Of a stretch of DNA of 64,000 bases, positions 49,401 to 62,766 are shown one piece after another. This stretch comes from Hybos culiciformis (Eukaryota > Arthropoda > Insecta > Diptera > Hybotidae), in NCBI GenBank assembly GCA_964007475.1, contig OZ023273.1, positions 122,249,812 to 122,313,811 of the forward strand. The letters are read 5' to 3'. The notes under the pieces were generated by a model. It did not search any database. It was given only the letters and a program-made list of their open reading frames with translations, and was not told the DNA's origin. The stretch's first letter is position 1. The number at the start of each line of letters is the position of its first letter. Position numbers and translations under genes: made by a program.

Positions 49401-52400
49401 AAAAAAAAAAAAAGTTAATATTTTATCATTGAAGAAAAATTATTATTTTATTTGTCCATCTAACGAATTTTATAAATAAAGATAGATTGCCGTGATATAA
49501 TTTTTCACATATTCAGATTCAAATTTTAATTCTAAAACATATTTTTGAGATAAATAATTAAATAAAATTCAAATTGTTAGCTTAACTTCTCAGTAGTAAT
49601 CAAACTCACTGTGTGGTCTATTTTCCGGAAATTCCAATTCTGTATTTAATAGAATTAAGAGCACATTTGTTGAATCATTTTAATTCGAAAATTCATATAT
49701 TTTTGTATAAATGCGAATTAATTAAATAAAAAAATAAATGTGATTTAAACCAAGAATTTTTAAGCTTAGACATAATTGATATTATATTAATTTTCATCGA
49801 AACCTATTAAAGCTTTCAAAACATAAAACTTTTGTATGAAAATAATATCGATCTTTGGATGGCCATTGGAGAGTTTATAATTTCGGAACCCGGAATCGCA
49901 GAATCTCAACCCTTAGCTAAAAATTTGATATTTAATAATAATAAAATTTTATTGAAGTTTATATTATGTACGTATATGTATGTATGACTTGTAGTTATGT
50001 TAAGAATAATTGAGAAATAAAGTAAGTCCATATTATAATAATTGATGAAGTTAGGAGTTGTAGATTGAATTTTGTTTGAAATTCAAAAATATTAAAGTTC
50101 AAAAAATCTACTTTTTAATTAATTAATTTATTATAGTTGAATTATATTACACGAGAATTTTTTTATTTGAATTAGCGCGGTAAAATGAAAAAAAAAAATG
50201 TTACGTTTAAACGAAGAAAATTAAAATTAATATTTTATTAGCAATAAAAAAAATTTAATTAGTATTTTTGTTGAACAACTTATCCATATTATCGTCGATT
50301 CATATATATATAATATCAAATTATCATATATAATATCATAATATTTTAAATAATTGGTGGTAGGTACCTTGACAATTGCACGAAGACATCTTTCCCAATT
50401 AAAAAATTAAAAATAAAAAGCTTTATAATTTTATTAAATATTAAAATCAGATATGGTTTAATTTTCTTGAGAACAGTGACCCGCCGTCGCTGTTTGCTCG
50501 AATAAAAACCGATATCACAATTTACTTATCGAATTATAAAAAGGAACTGATACACATATTCTGAAATTTTAATTTAGTAATCAGAGAACTTTCTTTTAGA
50601 ACAAAAAAAAATTAAATTAAAATTTTCTCTGACTTTGATTTTAGGAGCTAAATTTTTTATTCATTTTTTCTTTCACATTCTGCAGGTAGGGTTTTTATGA
50701 TTTATTGGTATTGTAAATAAAACATTTGTTTCTTTGTTATATACAATTCCTTTTTTCGTTCAGTGTGTAATTAAGTACTTTCGCTCCGCTTTAAGGTAAA
50801 AAAAAAACAAAATTTACGTGAGTAAATACAATATAAAAAAATTATATATAAATTTTATTAATAGATACTAATGTAATCTGAAATCAATTATTTAATACTA
50901 GTTATATTTCGCCTCCGTTAAAGAAAAAAACACAGATTCCTCCAGCATTGTTGTTTAATCTATTCATTGCTTTTTCCATGTTTAACGTACAAACTAAAAT
51001 GATTTGGAAAGATAGTAATGAAGAAAAATTTCAAAAAATAGTCGCTATAGTATCATATTTTAAAAATATAATACAAAAGGAGTATTTAGTGTGGAAACTG
51101 TATAGTATGAGTAAAGCGAAATAATAACTCAAATACATAATTCAGATTTCTTTTCAATTAAGGAAAAACTGGTGGGCTTTATGCTTTAATAAAAGCTCAT
51201 TCATATGTTTTGAGAATTTTGAATTAATTGCTCAATAATTCTCAAAGTAATAAAAATTTTTACTCAAAGTTAATATTTTTAAAAAAATATATTATACTTA
51301 TTTATAAATTAACAAAAAAATCTTTAAAAAAATTTCTTTTTTATATCGAAACAAATATTTATAATTTTTGTTTTATAATTATTGGAAACAAAATTATCTT
51401 ATTTTTGAGATCCACTATATGTACACAAAACATACACATATACATTACATTCTACACTTAAAAAAAAAACTATCTTTAGTATAGAAAACCATTTTTCCAC
51501 GTCGAGTCAAAAAATGAATTAGTTTTTTTTTATTGCATATCGGATGCATTAAATTGATTAAAAATCACCAAATTATTTGTACAATTTTAATTTTTACCTA
51601 AACTCACATATTTCTTTTTATGGCAGCGCATTTTATTAAAATATTTGTACGGATGAAATGGTAATGAAAAACTTCTATAATTATTCCTTAACTGAATAAT
51701 ATTCTAGACCCTCTAATACATTTAAATAAAAATGAAACTCCGAAAACTATTCATATCACTATTTGTTATTTTTCTTAGAAATGCGACTTACATTGTAAAA
51801 ATTATATTAATTTTCTTTAATTAGAATATTGTCCGTCAACTTACTTCATTTTTATTTCAATTATTTAATATATACCTACTTACTTGTTTCATTTTGTTTT
51901 AATTTCTGAATAATAATAAATAATGTAGGATACAAGCAAGTTCACGGTAAAAATAATATTTGAAAGTATAAATGAAAATGTGGGTTGAAGAAGTTATTTA
52001 CAAAAAGAAAAAAATATATGTATATTTTTTTTATAAATGAATAATTAAACTTTTTCGATTTTCATTAATGACGTCATCTTTCATTCATAAATGAATAATT
52101 TTTTGTTTGTTTTGTCGCTGATACAAAATTTAGAAATCTAAAGCAACCTATATCCATTTTGTTAAATTACTTTACATCAAAAACAAATTGTGCTATAAAA
52201 AGTTAATAAAAATAATTAAGGTGGTATGTAAAGATAATGTAAATGTATGTACATACATATACCTTAAAATTTCAATTATTGTTATGGTAGTTAACAAAAT
52301 AAATACATTCCATTTTTTTTGATTAAATTACGTGATATGTAAACAAAATTAGAACAACTACCTTAATATTACATAAAATTATTATGTTTGATTATGTTTC

Positions 52401-54813
52401 ATATCAAAAATTCTGTCTAGTAATTTCAAAAGGGGTCTGCAAAAAATTTTTTTAAGGAAAAAAAAGTTAATTTTATTAATACAAAAATGTTTATCGCAGT
52501 TTTTTGTTTGTAGAAAAAAAATTGATTTTTTATTTCATATAAATGGAATTATATAATATATTTAATTTTTTTTTTAAATATGTATGTACTTTATTTTATC
52601 TTTATATATAAACCTTTTTTGAAATTACTTGACACAATATTATACTCGAATCAAATAAGATATATTTGTATACACGTTTTTCATTAAATAAAAATAAAAT
52701 AGAAATTTTCAAATTTCTTATATTTTTAGAAAAAATTTCTAACTCACTAAATATACATGAATTTAAAATGCCATGTTTACAGTTTGTTGTTATAGAAAAA
52801 AAAACACTAAAATTTGTGAAGTTAAACATTAAGGTGATTAAGTAATAATTGTAGCACAGCATTAACAAAGAGAAAATAATGAGTTTTTTTTTCCCCAAAT
52901 TTAAAAATTTAAAATTTCGATTATAAATATTGCATAAAAAAAATACATAATGTGTTGTGCAATAAAAATTTGAAAAAAAAAAATTATACCAGCATAGCAG
53001 CAAATTAAAAATCTTTTAATAATTTTTTAATTCATTTCAATGAACTTCGAAGAAATAAAAATCAATTAAGCGTGCAAAAAAAAAAAAAAAACAGCAAATA
53101 ATGTCTGATAACCCTCAGTGCTATGCGATAATCAAAAATTCGCTGAGATCGCAAATCCATGATCATCAATCAACGGTATATTAAATTAATAAAATTTGCA
53201 ACAAAGTGCTTAGAACAATAAATGTTATTATAAAATTTCCATAAAGTAGATTTTTTTTTGTTGATAATTTAATTTTAAATTCACTAGAACTAGACATCTA
53301 CATTGTGATTGCACGTATGATTGTCATTACAAGAGGAGCCCACGATAAGGCATTACCTGTATTATTATCAAAAAACATTTCCAAATTATGCATTTATGTA
53401 CTTATTAAAAATTAATAAATATTGTGAGAATTACTGTTGTTCGAAATTTATTTTTATTTTCTTTAATTTTTCCTTTTTTTAATTTAATTAAACCACTCTA
53501 CTATGTAGATGAAAAACAATATTATATAGTTCAGGTATATTTTTTATTTATTACCTTAATTATAATTATTATAAAGTTATAAAGATAAAAAAATCTTAAT
53601 TTTTGGTTGAATTATGTTTTAACTATTTCTATAAAAAGAATAATCATACACTCGTAATAGATATATCTTTTTTAATAATTGATTATATGGAAATCTAATC
53701 CAAATATTTGCTATATACATAATATATTTGTCGCGTATATAATTTCGCTATAAAGTATAAACAGGTGTAAGAATATGATATTGCGGTTTGGCAGTCAACA
53801 TTATTATTAAAAATAAAAAAATAACAAAAAAAAAAAATTATGAAATCATTGAAAGAATATTTGAATAATCGAATTTACCTGTTAAGTAAAAATAACCTGA
53901 AAAATTTGTTTTAAAAAGCATCTACACAAAACTAAAATTAAGTTTGCCAATTGTCCACACTTCTAATATGGGAAAGAAATAAATTAAGTATAACAAAAAC
54001 TTAAGGCAATTTTCATTGTTCAGTTTTCTATCTCTAAATAAGACAATCCAAATTTATAAATAAATCAATTCCCAAAAAAAAAAAAAACAAATCTTTTTCT
54101 TGATCTAAAAGTTCAATGTTCAACACATTATTAAAATAATTTGATAAGATTAAAGTAATATCATTCAACTATCTATAATTTGTCTTCTATCATTTGGTTC
54201 TATAAATACAAAATAAAAATTGTGTTTGTTTTAAAAGTTGTTGAGTGTCAACAATTTTTACGGCGGCTCGATAAAGATTAAAGTATAGAATATTTGTTCA
54301 TAAATATTTTTTTAAGTTCAAAACTATCTTCCGAGTTCCGCTAAACGTAATACAAAAATTACTATCGTTGCTAAAAATAAAAAAAAATAAAATTTCGACA
54401 ACACGATTCTGCAAAAAATAAAAAATTAAAAAAAAATTTCACATTAAATAAGTAAGTATATAATTTTTTTTTCTTTATAGTTCAATCACAAAACTAAAAA
54501 TGAGAGTTTTATTTGCAACGTGGCTCAATTTTAATCCACGTGATATTTAGATAAAATTAAAGTTAAAGTTAAAAAAAAAAAAAAAAAAAAAAACAGCTGA
54601 AAAAATTGTCACAGTGTCCACTATAATATGATCAGCGAAAAAAAAATCAATTTCTCAACACTATGTATGTAAATAAAAATTCCCCCTACAACAGTGAAGC
54701 TTCAAAGATTTACACAAGAAAAATAATAATAATTTACCTGGACCTCTTTCTGGTAATTCTTTAAATGAAGTACCATTTGAATTTGGTCTACTAAATTTTT
54801 TACCACCAGCCAT
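46470..54813 (-). CDS. Rtnl1: Reticulon-like protein Rtnl1
   Basis: Reticulons shape tubular endoplasmic reticulum through two long hydrophobic hairpins. Exons 54813-54738, 47574-47367, 47264-47056, 46775-46670 and 46527-46470 join in frame (657 nt, 218 aa). The short N-terminus is [20 protein letters not shown], then PERGP. The reticulon domain starts at [20 protein letters not shown], with the first hydrophobic hairpin [20 protein letters not shown] and the rest through IAFRIYK. Next come the loop [40 protein letters not shown], and the second hairpin [20 protein letters not shown] followed by [19 protein letters not shown]. The tail [16 protein letters not shown] ends in a KxK-like, ER-type signal. 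The long first intron (7.2 kb) and at least one more candidate first exon suggest several promoters. No family residue appears to be missing. Confidence 0.93.
47575..54737 (-). other. Rtnl1 intron 1
   Basis: 7.2 kb of AT-rich intron. It contains the candidate proximal first exon and a 133-codon minus-strand frame (52602-53003), rich in Phe/Ile/Leu/Asn, that I do not accept as a gene. No transposon with clear ends was found in it. Confidence 0.6.
47844..47916 (-). CDS. Rtnl1: Candidate alternative first exon of Rtnl1 (proximal)
   Basis: Encodes [20 protein letters not shown], then TETR, followed by donor A|GTAAGA. It ends in phase 1, as the main first exon does, so it would splice to the common exon at 47574 as Met-Glu-Ser-Leu-Ile-Tyr-Trp (217 aa total). 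It sits about 270 bases from that exon. Supported by start, phase and donor; there is no conservation I can cite. Confidence 0.4.
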
Positions 54814-55372
54814 TATTTTTATTTATTTTTATTTTTTTTTCTTTAAATATTTTTTTACGAACAAAGAAGTATCCTTTTTTATATCGTATATATTCGTATC
54901 TTTTAATTTTATTTTATTGAATCAAAAAAAAAAAACATGCGTGTACATTTATGTTAAGAATTTATTTAGCTAAGAAGTTGTTTTTTTTTTTTTTTAGAGA
55001 GATAGATACTTTTACTTAAATTATTTAAATTTTTTTTTTTTTTAACTCCAAAATATCAACTGGTTTTGGAGAATTATATTTATTTTTTTTTTGTACCAAA
55101 AAAAAATTATTAAAATTAAGGAACTCGCAACCGTCACCGACTTCTAATGAAAAAGAAAAGACTGTTAAAATTTATATTTTTATTGAATTGGAATAAAAAA
55201 AAAAAAAAATTAACTAAAAGAAAAAAAAAACAACAAAATCAACAAAAAAAAAAAAAACAAAGTGGTTCTGACAAACTTGAAACTTCTTATACATAATTTA
55301 GTAGGTATAAAAGTTAAGTACATATACGGTTTAGTAGTAAGTTTAAGGTTCGATTTATTCTAATATTTTAGG
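54814..55372 (-). promoter_or_regulatory. Upstream region of the main Rtnl1 first exon
   Basis: Dense poly-A/T tracts up to the foldback element at 55373. Probably 5' UTR and promoter for the 54813 start codon. No defined core promoter element can be singled out. Confidence 0.35.
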
Positions 55373-56622
55373 TGGCGCCGTGACATTTGTCCGCGGGACA
55401 TTTGTCCGCGATGAAATTTGTATGGAAAACTTCGCGGACAAATGTCATTTTGCAAAATGTCATTTGTCCGCGATTGAAAAATGACATTTGTCCGCCGCGG
55501 ACAAATGTCCCAAAATTAGCGGACAAATGACATTTTGCAAAATGACATTTGTCCGCGATTGAATTTTCTAACTTTAGCGGACAAATGTCATTTTGCAAAA
55601 TGTCATTTGTCCGCGATTGATTTTTCGAATTTTTAGCGGACAAATGTCATTTTGCAAAATGTCATTTGTCCGCGATTGAAATTTTTAATTTTTAGCGGAC
55701 AAATGTCATTTTGCAAAATGTCATTTGTCCGCGATTGAAATTTTTAATTTTTAGCGGACAAATGTCATTTTGCAAAATGTCATTTGTCCGCGATTGATTT
55801 TTCGAATTTTTAGCGGACAAATGTCATTTTGCAAAATGTCATTTGTCCGCGATTGATTTTTCAGTTTTTTTAGCGGACAAATGTCATTTTGCAAAATGTC
55901 ATTTGTCCGCGATTGATTTTTCAATTTTGGAGATACTGCAGATTACGTGAACCACTCAGAATCGTCTGAAGCTTGGAAAAGGGAAGAGGGGTAGAGTCCC
56001 CCCAAATTGTTCATACATTTTGTATATGCAATTTTTTTTTTTTTGCCCGATTTGCCCCTTAAAGAGAGGGTAGGTGGGGGGCGGCGGGCGGGCGGGTGGA
56101 CTGGTGGTTGGTCAGTGGGATTTGCGGCTGACGCCGCAAATCCCACTGACCAACCACCAGTCCACCCGCCCGCCCGCCGCCCCCCACCACCCTCTCTTGT
56201 TGTGCCGATTCTGATTGGTTCACGTCATCTGCACTTTAGCCTCAAATTTTTAGCGGACATATGTCATTTTTCAAAATGTCATTTGTCCGCGATTGCTTTT
56301 TTTAATTTTTAGCGGACAAATGTCATTTTGCAAAATGTCATTTGTCCGCGATTGATTTTTTAAATTTTTAGCGGACAAATGTCATTTTGCAAAATGTCAT
56401 TTGTCCGCGATTGATTTTTCAGATTTTTAGCGGACAAATGTCATTTTGCAAAATGTCATTTGTCCGCGATTAATTTTTATCGCGGACAAATGACATTTTG
56501 GAAAATGTCATTTGTCCGCGGCGGACAAAAGACATTTTGAATCGCGGACAAATGTCATTTTTATGTCCGCGATACAAAAACAAATCGCGGACAAATGTCC
56601 CGCGGACAAATGTCCAACCCCC
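55373..56622. mobile_element. Foldback transposon, copy B (non-autonomous)
   Basis: Second copy of the element at 6225-7360, in the same orientation. It lies about 560 bases upstream of the main Rtnl1 start codon, inside the intron if the distal first exon is used. Flanked by ATTTTAGG (55365-55372 and 56623-56630); a ninth base (T) also matches. Starts (T)GGCGCCGTGACATTTGTCC and ends ATGTCCAACCCCC like copy A. The left arm has six standard palindromic units, two more than copy A, which explains most of its extra length (1250 versus 1136 bp). The right arm has four. The central unique part and GC-rich palindrome (56064-56197) are nearly identical to copy A. No transposase is present. Confidence 0.88.
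56064..56197. repeat. GC-rich palindrome in foldback copy B
   Basis: Equivalent of 6798-6934, with arms from AGAGAGGGT to ACCCTCTCT and the same centre GCGGC-TGAC-GCCGC. The arms match each other better here than in copy A. Confidence 0.85.
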
Positions 56623-56630
56623 ATTTTAGG

Positions 56631-59600
56631 TATACATTGTGAAACCAGTTTTCCTTTATAGTTTTGAATAATGGGTTTGAAAATATATATTATGAGCCAA
56701 AAATGGGAGAAAAAAAATAAATGACCAAGGGTGACAGATTTATATGTTCAAAAATACATTTAACGGACTGATTTTGTATTCTAAATTTTCCTTTATTCCT
56801 ATGCTCAGTTTTTTGCATGAGTTAAACAAAAAAACATTTACAATGTAATTAACATTTTTTTTTTTCAATAAAATTTTTTAATTAAAATTCATGCGTTTTC
56901 TTCCTTTGTTGAAGCAGTATAACAACGTATTAAATAACGCTGTACAACTTCTGCAACGATATTTCAATGATTACGTTTTTAAGTTTTTGTTGCTGTTCTG
57001 ACACGTTGTTGGTTAAAGCATATAAACAAAAAAAAATATATTTGTTGTTGCGGGAAATTTAATCATTTGTACAGAATGTGAAATAAGATACTTGTATCTG
57101 TTGTGTAGTTTTAGACGATGAGAATTCAGCAGCGACTAATAAGAATAGAAAAAAAAAATATTTAAATTCATTCATTGAGATGAGTTTTAAAAAAAAAAAA
57201 TTTGTATATTCAAGAGAGAATCATACCGATTAATAACAAAAAGTTATTTAGAACAATAAATAAAATTTGAAATATTTATTATGAATTATGATATTTACAG
57301 ATTTATAGAAATTATTAAAAAAAAATATGATATTGAACCTTATGTATATTTTGTGCACGAATATGTGTAAATTGTAAGAAAAAAAAACTAAAGCTTAAAG
57401 AATATTTTGAGAATACCTGAAATATTTTTAATATAATTCGTCATCATCATTAATATCAAAAGTTATTTAAATTCCTGCGGTTTTTTTCCATTAAGGCAAG
57501 CTTACGCATTGAAATTATAAGTTCAGCAGCAATGAAAAAATAATTTAAAGCTTATTTGGCAGATTGTAAAGTTTTTTAGATACAAATTAAATCAGATATT
57601 GACCTTTTTTGAATAATAATTTTGACTATCAAATAAACTTAAATGAGAATCTAAGAATTATATTACAAATGTAACTATAAATTGTAGTTCAGTGAAGTTT
57701 TTTCAACTTGAATAAAATGTGATTAATATTATTATTATTATTAAAACGATGGTTCACATTCACATTAATATTTTAGATGTTGCCAGTCATCAAACCACAA
57801 TGAAAACGAATCAGTTTAATGTAAATGACGTACATAAATCAAAATAATTTTTACTCCAATAACTAGATGACATAATAACATTGAAATAAAATAGTTGAAC
57901 TTTTTTTTATTCGTTAACCAATATTATAAGTTATATATCTAATTATATATTTCTTAATAGTTTTATGAGTACTGACTGACATAATAAATGTTCTCATACG
58001 AAATAAGAATTATTAAATTAAAACAAGAATGATTAACAAATTAATTATTCACATCATTTTTTTAAAATTGCTGCGATTAAATCGGTGAATATTTACGTTT
58101 ACCTGGTCAAGTTTCCCATCTAAACCGTATAATATTATATAAAGCAAAATTAGGAGAATAAAAAGTGAAAAGTGACCAGAATTTCTTTTATTGTCCCCCA
58201 TTAAAAATTTATTAAATTTTCTGAAAAAATTATTAAAAACATTAAATTTTTTTATTTATTTTTATTTTTTTAAAAGGAACACATATAAATTACAAATTTG
58301 TTAAAATTAGTGTATGGGGCAGCAGTCTACTGGCTGGTGTATGTACACTCGTGGCAAAAAAAAAAAAGGAAAATTATAAACTAAAATTTTATGATGGTAA
58401 TAAAACATGAAATATATTTTTTTTTTTTTTATTTTCCTTAAAAAAATATATATTCTCAAAAATACACATATTTTCACCCATGAACCCTATTAAAACAAAC
58501 TAAGACATCGTGCTATTTGGCGACAAAAATATTGATTTTTTCGAGATTTTTTTTTTTTTTGCAAAATATACGTATAATTATTTATTGGTTGTTTTTTTTT
58601 TTATATTAAGTCTCCAAGCACTTATAAATTTTTTATTTTGTATAACTTTTAGTTCATTTTATCGATAAATGGGTATAAAGTACCCATCGAAGATTTAGTT
58701 TCTGCATGATGAGTCAATAAAATATCTTTCCCAAGGTTTTGGTAAAAGATATAAGAAAAAACTTGAAATTATTATCGATCGCCTGAAGTTTAGACCTAAA
58801 TATAATGAAATATAATAGATTCATATTTTTTTAATATATGTAATAAGAAAGTGAAAAAAAAATAACAACTTTAGATAATTTTTGAGTCTAACGTTTGAAA
58901 ACATTTTAAAGATAGTAAAAACAAAAAATTATCGAATTTTCGAATTAAATATTTTTTTCCAGCATACATAGACGTTTTAAATCCCAAAATTAGTTAAAAT
59001 ACTATGATAAAAAAAATCCAAAAAAATTTTTATCTTTTTTCCACTTTCTTTTACTTAAAAACAACTTTATTTTTATACTCATTTCTAAACAAGTGACCTT
59101 AAAAACATAATACCAACAACACATTTACATTTTTATGTTTCTTAATTTTTTTTTTTATTCCCAATATTTTTTGGCAATAAGATATATTTTATTTCCGCAA
59201 GTATAGAAGATTTTACCGCATAAAGATATGCCTGAAATGGTAGTAAAAATAATATGGTTTTTTTTTATTATGATTTTGTAAAAGTATCTTATTTTCTAAA
59301 AAAAAAAAAGGAAAAAGAAGAAACCTTTTTTTTACAATTCCACCGTTTTCACTGTATTAAGTTTTCACTATACATTTCCATATACTTATAATATAACCAT
59401 AAACTTGAAATGCAATTTTTTTTTTTTTTGATATTGAACTTTGATTTGTAATTCTGAATGAGTCATTTAAACAGTTTTAATTATTAGCTAGCTGTATTTA
59501 TTTATTATTATATATATTTAAGTTTTATTCAAATTAAAGAGAACAATACATTAATGTAACTTTAAAAATAGGGAAATTCTCCAATATTCGACTGATTGAT

Positions 59601-62600
59601 TAATATTTCCATTTCGAGTCAAAATTTATATTTCTAAAATTATAAAAAAAATTTCTGTCAAAATTTCAATTTCGAACTTTTGTGGACTTTTAATTTGAAA
59701 AGAAAAATAAATAAATTAAAATAAAATTCTAGAATGGGGTTATTTTATTTCCTTATTAAAGCAAAATTTACTTTCATTTTCGTTTTTATCATCATCATAG
59801 AAATTTTTATTCTCCATCAAGCAAACAAACTCATTTAAAAATAAAAAATTCTGAATGCAAAATTTACAGGGGCAATTTTTTTTTCCTAATAAGGGGAAAA
59901 TATTTCACAGAGTGAAAAGTCTTGGGGAAAGCAAACGATCGTATGCATTTTATTAGGCGATCATGAATTTTAGTTATAAAAAAAAAAAATAAATAAAGTT
60001 AAAAACAACGCAAAAGCTAATTTCAATCATTTATTGTTGTATAAAAACCGCGAAGTATAAAAAAAAAACAAACCTGAACATCAAATGAAGAAAGCTTAAA
60101 TAGCGAAGAATTTATTACGTCATGGATTTATAATTTTGTTTAATTTTTTTTTATTTTTTTTTTGTATAGCTAGAGAGACTTAAAAAATTATAGTATGGAA
60201 GAAATATGATTTGCGAACACAAAATATGAGTAGTCAGAATGTACTTAAAAAAAATTTTGTTTGAACTTGACTTTGAACGCAAAAAAATAAAAATAAAGCT
60301 TATTAAAAACTAAAAATAAATTATTATTTTATTTTGATAATTTTTTTTTTTTAATTCATTATCTATAAGAAAGAAGTATATTTGTATAAGTAAAAAATTA
60401 TACATGTTCTTAATCTGGAAGTAGAAAAATGGGGAAGTTTCTAATACATTTATTATGCACGGATTTTGAATAAAAGTGACACAAACTTGAGCTCATTATA
60501 AGTCTCAGAGTTTCTGAAGTTTTGTTAAGTTTAAGGGTTATAAAATTATTATTTTGATTTTTTTATCAATATTTGGTCATGGAAATTGATGTTGAATAAC
60601 AGTAGTCAATTATAATTAAAAAATGGAATTGTTTATGTTTCCGTAAAATCTGTATATTTCAAGTAGAATGTTAACTAATTATCGTTTCCCCGATGTATGA
60701 ATTCTAGAATACGCATGATAATACATTGAAGATTTTTATATTCACAAAAAGATTTCAACAACAAATTTGTACTAAACAATGTATTATTACACAGAAAGCG
60801 TAAATATGCAAATATTTTTTATTTTTCTTTTTAACATATTTAAAACAAATTTGAAAATGATTTAAGATTTTTTTTTTAAATACTTCAACTATACCTTGGA
60901 TGAATACATTCAAGAATAATTATGGGAATAGGAAAGGTGTATAATTTAAAAATACACCTGTTTGTTAAAAATATTTTTTTTTTTTGACAACTTAAAATGA
61001 AGATACATTATTTTAATTTTTTTTTAATTATTTTCAAGGACTTGAAATATTTTTTTTTGATTATTTTTATATGTGTATTATAAAATAATTTATAAGAGGT
61101 TTATGAGGAAGGTATATATCAAAATTCGAAATTTCGAACCAATTTAAATAAATCGTTATTTAACATGCCTAAAGTTTTAGATTTTAGAATGATTAATTAC
61201 TATAACAAATATTTCTGCCTAAATAACTATTTCGGTTTTTGTTATTTTAATTTTATTTTTTTTTAATTATTCCATTTTAAAACACCAAATGAATTTACAG
61301 TGGACTCAAGAAAAAATTAAATGCATGAGAAAAGGAATACTACTTTTAATAATGCGATTAATGCTATACTCTTTAATTAACTTTGACAATATCGGTATTT
61401 AAAAAGTTCTTTATAAATATTTTAATTTTTACATTTGAAAAATATTATAATTTTAATTCATTCATAATAATTATTTTTATTATAAATAAATAATTAAATA
61501 AATATTACATAAAAATTATACAATATAATAAATTTGGCAAACATTTTTATATATAGTGAAAATGTGTAAAATAAGATAAATGAAAGAGTCGAACAACAGC
61601 TGTGAAAAACGTGATCTTTTTTTCTGGGGCTAGTAAACTTTTTTTTTCCAATTTTATAATAATTAATGTAGATTTTTAAAATCTTAAATAATAAAAATTT
61701 TTTTTTTCGGGGAAAATTGAGTGTATTTATACAAGAAAATTTTAGAGCATCGAATTTTATTTTTCTTAATAATTTTGAGTAAATTGTGTACTGTATACTT
61801 TATGTTTGTAATTTGGTTGATACAATTTTAATATAATGAGTACTTATGTATATATTTAAAATTTTTGTAGCAAATTTAATTGCCGTAAAACAAGAAACAT
61901 ATTATACAATTTAATTAAGGCTTCATCATTGATTTAAATTCTTTTCAATCTTATAAACCGTCCTAAATTACATTCAAAATCCTCATAGCTAACTAACTTA
62001 AATATATTATATACTAGTATGTAAATTTGAAGTTAAAACCAACATCTGAGAGCATAGCATAAATCAATTTTAAATTCCCCTTTAATAAGTTTATGAGTTT
62101 AATAAAAAATTCTTCCCATACACCCTTCTATTAGTTGTAACAACAGTGTAATATAAAACAGCCGGAAAAGTTGACAAAATAAATTCAGAAAATGAAAGTG
62201 AATATGTTTCTTGTTTTTGCAAAAGAAAGAAAGCAAAATAATGGAAAAATTCACTTAAATATTGATTAATAAAAAAAAAAATATCTACATTTCTACAATT
62301 CGTAATCAATGAAACACTTATCAACTGATAAATGGTTCTTGTTTTTAATTCTTTTTTTTTGCAGTTTTTTATTCAGTGTTGCAGTATTGTGTTCAATCAG
62401 AAAAATAAAATAAAATTCAATCGATTGGTATTTTTTTTCGATGATCCTAGATTTTATAGTACTCTATTTGGTACTAATTTTGGTCTGCAAATCTACAAAT
62501 ATACTTAATATGCGTAATTAGATTTTAAAGAAATTGAATTTATAACAATAATATCTGAATTTTTCTGAATTAACCCTTAACCAAAAAAAAAAAAAAAGAA

Positions 62601-62693
62601 AAATATATTATGTAAACCATATCTTTTTTTTTCCGCCTGTCAAATTTTAAAAGAATTTTTATAAATTTGAACCTTTTTCTATTTCTTACTTAC
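56631..62693. other. AT-rich DNA between foldback copy B and the distal Rtnl1 exon
   Basis: No gene or element with defined ends. Simple repeats occur (ATT near 57727). A 77-codon minus-strand frame at 62091-62324 is not supported by splice or homology. This is Rtnl1 intron if the distal exon is used. Confidence 0.5.
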
Positions 62694-62766
62694 ATTCTTC
62701 TCTATTCCATTTTGTATTTAAAATTGCTTTTAAATCGTCTAAAGTTAATTGTGCTGGCCCGGACAT
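62694..62766 (-). CDS. Rtnl1: Candidate alternative first exon of Rtnl1 (distal)
   Basis: Encodes MSGPAQLTLDDLKAILNTKW, then NREE, with donor T|GTAAGT in phase 1. That matches the phase of the common Rtnl1 exon at 47574 (giving Leu-Glu-Ser-Leu-Ile-Tyr-Trp). The sequence is balanced and not low-complexity, so it looks like real coding DNA. No other minus-strand acceptor gene lies between it and Rtnl1 in the window, which makes Rtnl1 the likely partner. It would make a 15-kb first intron and a 217-aa isoform. Confidence 0.6.

Noticed and set aside
52602..53003. 133-codon minus-strand frame in Rtnl1 intron 1
   Set aside because: Rich in Phe, Ile, Leu, Asn and Lys with no recognisable motif; long AT-rich frames of this kind occur by chance here, although length makes it worth a transcript check.
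55368..56312. Frames across the second foldback element
   Set aside because: Same cause as in copy A; the same peptides recur because the DNA repeats.
62091..62324. 77-codon minus-strand frame near the distal Rtnl1 exon
   Set aside because: No motif, no supported exon joins, composition near background.
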